Source: Gemmatimonadota bacterium
GTDB lineage: Bacteria; Gemmatimonadota; Gemmatimonadetes; Gemmatimonadales; Gemmatimonadaceae
Direction: 5' to 3'
Assembly: GCA_023249305.1 (NCBI GenBank)
Contig: JAHFCU010000017.1
Span: 1-42,673 of the forward strand
Length of the DNA stretch: 42,673 nucleotides
The position numbers and the translations under genes are program-made. Below are positions 39,563 through 42,673 of the stretch, in pieces; positions within the stretch are counted from its first letter, which is position 1; the number at the start of each line of letters is the position of its first letter. The notes beneath the pieces were generated by a model, which saw only the letters and a list, made by a program, of their open reading frames with translations, was not told where the DNA came from and ran no database searches.

Positions 39563-41134
39563 ATGCGCGCACTCGAACGCCCCGCCCACCGCCTCCTGCG
39601 CGCCGCCGACGCGGCCGCCAACCGGCTGTACGGCTGGCACCTGAATCCGATCTACCAGACGGGCGCCATCGCGGTCGCCCTGCTCGCGGTCCTCATCGCC
39701 ACCGGCCTCTATCTGCTTCTCTTCTATCGAGTGGGAGCACCATGGGCCTCGGTGGCGCACCTGCAGGCCGATCCGTGGCTCGGCCGTTGGCTGCGCTCCC
39801 TGCACCGCTTCGCCTCCGACGCGCTCGTCGTCGCCGTAGCCCTTCACGCCTGGCGCATGTTCGCCCAGGCGCGGGCGTGGGGAGCCCGCGCCCTCGCGTG
39901 GAGTTCGGGCGTGATCCTGCTTGCCGTCCTCCTCGCCAGTGGATGGACCGGCTACGTGATGGTCTGGGATGCGTTCGGCGCGCGCCTCGCGATCAGCGGC
40001 GCACGGCTCTTCGATGCACTGCCGGTGCTCTCCGAGCCGATGCGCCGCATCTTCGCCGGTGACCAGCCCATTCCGGGTGCCTTCTTTTTTCTGAATCTCT
40101 TCCTGCACGTCGCCCTTCCCCTTGGCGCGGCCGCGGGACTTTGGATCCACCTCTCACGGCTCGCTCGCCCCACGCTGTCGCCGCCGCGTGCCCTGCTGAT
40201 TGTCGGCATCGGGGCGCTCGTCGCCCTGTCCATCCTCGCGCCCTCGCCGCTTGCCGGCGAGGCGAACATGCTCGCGGTCGCGCCGCACGTGGCTGTGGAT
40301 TTGTTCTACGCCTTCTGGCTGCCGTGGGCCGATGCCTTGCCGCCGTGGCTCGCCTGGACCGGCGCCGCGACGACGCTGGGCGTGGCACTGATCATTCCCG
40401 TCGTGACGCGCCGACCGCGCACGGGCAAGGATGCGCCGAGCGTGGTTGACGATCGCCACTGCACGGGATGCAATCAGTGCCCGGTGGATTGCCCGTGGGA
40501 AGCGATCACGATGATCCCTCGCACCGATGGCCGCACGACGCTCGTGGCGCGCGTGGACCCATCGCGCTGCGTGAGCTGCGGCATCTGCGCCGGATCGTGC
40601 GCCCCGATGGGCGTCGGTCCGGCACACCGTGCGGGACGCGATCAGCTGGAGGCCCTGCGCCTCGTCCTTGGCGCGTCACCGCCGGGATTCAGCGGTCGCG
40701 TCGTGGCCATCTGCTGCGAGCATGCGGCGCCCGCACATCTCGCGCCATTGCGCGCGGCAGGCGCGCACGTCGAGCTGCTGGGTTGCGCCGGCAACCTGCA
40801 TTCGTCGGTGATCGAGCTCTCACTTCGCGGTGGGGCAGCGGGCGTCATGGTCTTCACCTGCCCGCCTCGCGACTGCCGCGGCCGCGAGGGCCCGAAGTGG
40901 TTGCATGAACGGCTGTACAACGATCGCGAAGCTGAGTTGCAGGCGCGCGTTGACCGCCAGCGCGTCGCCATCGGCGTGATGGCCGCCGGCGATCTCGCGG
41001 GGACGCTCGTTGCCTGGCACGATTTCACGCGTCGGCTTGCGCCCGCGCCGCCCGAACCGCTCATCAGTGTTGATGAGGACCTCGACGCGCTGTGCGACCC
41101 GCAACCACTTGCGTCGCGAGTGGAGCGCCAATGA
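39563..41134 (+). CDS. Cytochrome b / dicluster ferredoxin / MvhD-domain fusion
   Basis: 523 residues. 20-225: bc1-type cytochrome b N-terminal domain with four helices; heme ligands His81/His182 and His95/His196 (two His 14 apart on each of two helices). A further pair of hydrophobic segments follows (about 235-280). 295-350: two [4Fe-4S] motifs, Cys300/303/306/310 and Cys336/339/342/346. 378-475: MvhD-like domain with VVAICCEHAAP (Cys384/385), LLGCAGNLHSS (Cys408) and FTCPPRDCRGREGPKW (Cys433/438), ending in a disordered acidic tail. ATG 39563 follows GAGGGA; the stop overlaps the next start as ATGA. Probably moves electrons between quinone and a soluble Hdr- or hydrogenase-like partner; divergent from the NOR-like operon. 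Confidence 0.9.
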   Translation: MRALERPAHRLLRAADAAANRLYGWHLNPIYQTGAIAVALLAVLIATGLYLLLFYRVGAPWASVAHLQADPWLGRWLRSLHRFASDALVVAVALHAWRMFAQARAWGARALAWSSGVILLAVLLASGWTGYVMVWDAFGARLAISGARLFDALPVLSEPMRRIFAGDQPIPGAFFFLNLFLHVALPLGAAAGLWIHLSRLARPTLSPPRALLIVGIGALVALSILAPSPLAGEANMLAVAPHVAVDLFYAFWLPWADALPPWLAWTGAATTLGVALIIPVVTRRPRTGKDAPSVVDDRHCTGCNQCPVDCPWEAITMIPRTDGRTTLVARVDPSRCVSCGICAGSCAPMGVGPAHRAGRDQLEALRLVLGASPPGFSGRVVAICCEHAAPAHLAPLRAAGAHVELLGCAGNLHSSVIELSLRGGAAGVMVFTCPPRDCRGREGPKWLHERLYNDREAELQARVDRQRVAIGVMAAGDLAGTLVAWHDFTRRLAPAPPEPLISVDEDLDALCDPQPLASRVERQ

Positions 41135-41748
41135 CCACGCGCGCCGTGCTCGGACGACTCGTGGGAGGCGTCGCGTCGATCGCCACACTCGCCCTGCTGC
41201 GGGCCGGGTCGCTCACCTCAATGCAGACCGCCTCGGATGATGCCGCTGTCCTTCGGCTGTCATGGTCCGCGCGGCCTGAGCGCATTGAGAGCTGTCACCG
41301 TTTGAGTGATACCGAACTCGCCGCACGACCGGCGCACATGCGCATGCGCTGGGAATGCGAGGGGCAGTTCGCCACGTATGGCGTGACGGTCCGAACCGAC
41401 GGCCGTGTGTTCGTGAGCGACACCGTGCGCGGCGGCGGGCTTCGGCACGATCGTTCGATGCACGTCTTCCGCGAGTTTGCCCTCCGCGCCGGGTCGCGGC
41501 GCATCGAACTCGAGCTCCGCCGCATCGAAGCCGACACCCGCTCTGACGCTGCCGAATCCGCCGCCGTCGCCAGCGGCTCCGCCGACGCGAACCGCGAGAC
41601 GCGCGAAGCGCAGGAGCGTCGCACTCGGCGTTCGGAGTCACTTCCCTCGCTGCTGCGCATTGACACGACGTTCACGGTGCCGCCCCGCAGTGTCGTGCTC
41701 GTCACCTACGTGGTCGCCGAACGCCGCCTCGTTCTGCGCACTCCCTGA
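41131..41748 (+). CDS. Membrane-anchored or exported protein, unknown, coupled to the cytochrome b fusion
   Basis: 205 residues starting at ATG 41131 (ATGA overlap with the previous gene). A hydrophobic segment near residues 8-27 could be a signal anchor. The rest is Arg/Glu-rich with alternating hydrophobic residues (WECEGQFATYGVTVRTDGRVFVSDTV, SVVLVTYVVAERRLVL), an Ala/Ser/Glu linker at about 135-170 and two Cys (about 55 and 76). I recognise no family. The overlap implies co-translation with the cytochrome b fusion, so a role in its assembly or function is possible. Confidence 0.65.
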   Translation: MTTRAVLGRLVGGVASIATLALLRAGSLTSMQTASDDAAVLRLSWSARPERIESCHRLSDTELAARPAHMRMRWECEGQFATYGVTVRTDGRVFVSDTVRGGGLRHDRSMHVFREFALRAGSRRIELELRRIEADTRSDAAESAAVASGSADANRETREAQERRTRRSESLPSLLRIDTTFTVPPRSVVLVTYVVAERRLVLRTP

Positions 41749-41804
41749 GCGCAGACACCGCGACACAAGCTTGACCCGCGCGCGCCGCGCCGCACATTCG
41801 TGCC

Positions 41805-42673
41805 ATGAAATCGATCGTCGCCGCCACCCTGATAGCGCTGGTTGCCGTGCCGACTGCGGGTGCGCAAGTCTCGCCGCGCCCCACCGCGCCTGCGGCACAC
41901 ACCGCCGTGAGCGCCGCACGCCACACCTTTGCGCTCTCGGCAACCGACTTCCTGCTGGATGGCAAGCCATTCTGGATTCGCTCGGGCGAAATGCACCCGG
42001 CGCGCATTGCCGCCATCTACTGGCGGCATCGCATTCGCATGGCGAAGGCGATGGGACTCAACACGATCGCGGCGTACATCTTCTGGAATTACCACGAAGA
42101 GACCGAAGGCCACTTCGACTTCACGACCGACAACCATGACATTGCGCGCTTCATCCGCATCGCACAGGAAGAAGGAATGTGGGTGCTGCTGCGCCCGGGT
42201 CCGTATGTCTGCGCCGAGTGGGACTTCGGCGGCCTACCGCCGTATCTGCTGCGCGATCCCGAGTTGCGCATTCGCTCGCTCTATCCTCGCTACATCACCG
42301 CCGCCGAGCGCTACATCGCGCGGCTCGCCGAGGTCGTGCGTCCGCTCTTGATCACGCACAGCGGCCCGATCCTGATGGTGCAGGTCGAGAATGAATACGG
42401 TAGCTACGGCAACGACCGCGCGTACATCGCGCAACTCAAGGACACGTGGGTGCGGCACGGCATTGACGTGCCGTTCTACTCATCCGACGGCCCGACGCCG
42501 TACATGCTCGAAGCTGGGCACGTGGACGGCGGTGCGATCGGACTCGATAGCGGATCCGACGAGAAGCACTGGGACCTCGCGCGTTCTATCGTACCGGGAG
42601 TGCCGATCTTTTCGTCGGAGACATATCCCGGCTGGCTGACGCACTGGGGCGAGCCGTGGGCCGCGCCGTCCGT
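41805..42673 (+). CDS. GH35 beta-galactosidase, 5' part (cut by window end)
   Basis: The first 289 codons of an open frame that runs off the window. Signal peptide KSIVAATLIALVAVPTAGAQ. GH35 features: FLLDGKPFWIRSGEMHPAR, RMAKAMGLNTIAAYIFWNYHE, LRPGPYVCAEWDFGGLPPYL, ILMVQVENEYGSYG with the acid/base Glu (NE pair), and IFSSETYPGWLTHWGE with the nucleophile Glu in the SETYPGW loop. Exported enzyme removing terminal beta-galactose from oligo- or polysaccharides. ATG 41805 gives the signal peptide; 56 bases separate it from the preceding gene. Confidence 0.94.
   Translation, partial: MKSIVAATLIALVAVPTAGAQVSPRPTAPAAHTAVSAARHTFALSATDFLLDGKPFWIRSGEMHPARIAAIYWRHRIRMAKAMGLNTIAAYIFWNYHEETEGHFDFTTDNHDIARFIRIAQEEGMWVLLRPGPYVCAEWDFGGLPPYLLRDPELRIRSLYPRYITAAERYIARLAEVVRPLLITHSGPILMVQVENEYGSYGNDRAYIAQLKDTWVRHGIDVPFYSSDGPTPYMLEAGHVDGGAIGLDSGSDEKHWDLARSIVPGVPIFSSETYPGWLTHWGEPWAAPS

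Overview
The window is high-GC bacterial DNA (roughly two thirds G+C by eye) with densely packed genes, many translational overlaps (ATGA, GTGA, TGATG) and many long antisense shadow ORFs. Lipoproteins, LspA, an LpxR-type outer-membrane protein and a quinone/heme-copper chain indicate a diderm, respiring, probably soil or sediment chemoheterotroph. Gene content and style remind me of Gemmatimonadota, but this is an impression; there is no rRNA or marker gene here to settle it. I see no tRNA, rRNA, CRISPR array, insertion sequence or phage gene.

Layout. 1-9.95 kb: ordinary chromosomal genes (DUF2339-like membrane protein, OB-fold lipoprotein, pdxH, small lipoprotein, NAD(P)-binding protein, lspA, hrpB, a DinB/isoprenylcysteine-methyltransferase-like fusion, mscL, DUF1569 protein, rhodanese). 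10.0-19.2 kb, minus strand: a complete [NiFe]-hydrogenase island: small and large subunits of group 3c (Mvh) type, maturation protease, a MarR-family regulator with a four-cysteine tail, then hypB-hypF-hypC-hypD-hypE. 19.5-28.8 kb, plus strand and divergent: a 67-aa protein, a QmoC/HdrCE-like membrane iron-sulfur protein, an HdrA-fragment/NuoE fusion, a NuoF/GltD fusion, a NuoG-N/HdrA/HdrA fusion and MvhD. A convergent zinc-ribbon-less hypA closes the island at 29.2 kb. 29.3-35.5 kb: phosphodiester glycosidase-like protein, phosphoribosyltransferase, msrB, LpxR-like protein, serine hydrolase, short asparaginase-like protein, membrane protein. 35.5-41.7 kb: a second respiratory island: a three-cysteine Rrf2 (NsrR/IscR-like) regulator, a small membrane subunit, a CuA subunit II, a heme-copper subunit I lacking the cross-linked tyrosine, and a SCO1-like protein, divergent from a cytochrome b/ferredoxin/MvhD-domain fusion. 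The window ends inside a GH35 beta-galactosidase gene.

How it works together (inference). The two divergent hydrogenase operons look like one machine. The MvhAG-type hydrogenase would pass electrons through MvhD to an HdrA flavoprotein that is physically split: its N-terminal Rossmann/ferredoxin part is fused to NuoE, while the rest is fused behind a NuoG-type ferredoxin module two genes later. Between and around the halves sit an NADH-binding NuoF, an NADPH-type GltD/NfnB module and a heme-b membrane anchor. No HdrB is present, so the substrate is not a heterodisulfide; NAD(P)H, ferredoxin and quinone are the likely partners, possibly with flavin-based bifurcation. The second island resembles a heme-copper NO reductase or unusual oxidase whose regulator may sense NO or Fe-S status, with a divergently transcribed membrane protein that reuses the cytochrome b and MvhD building blocks.
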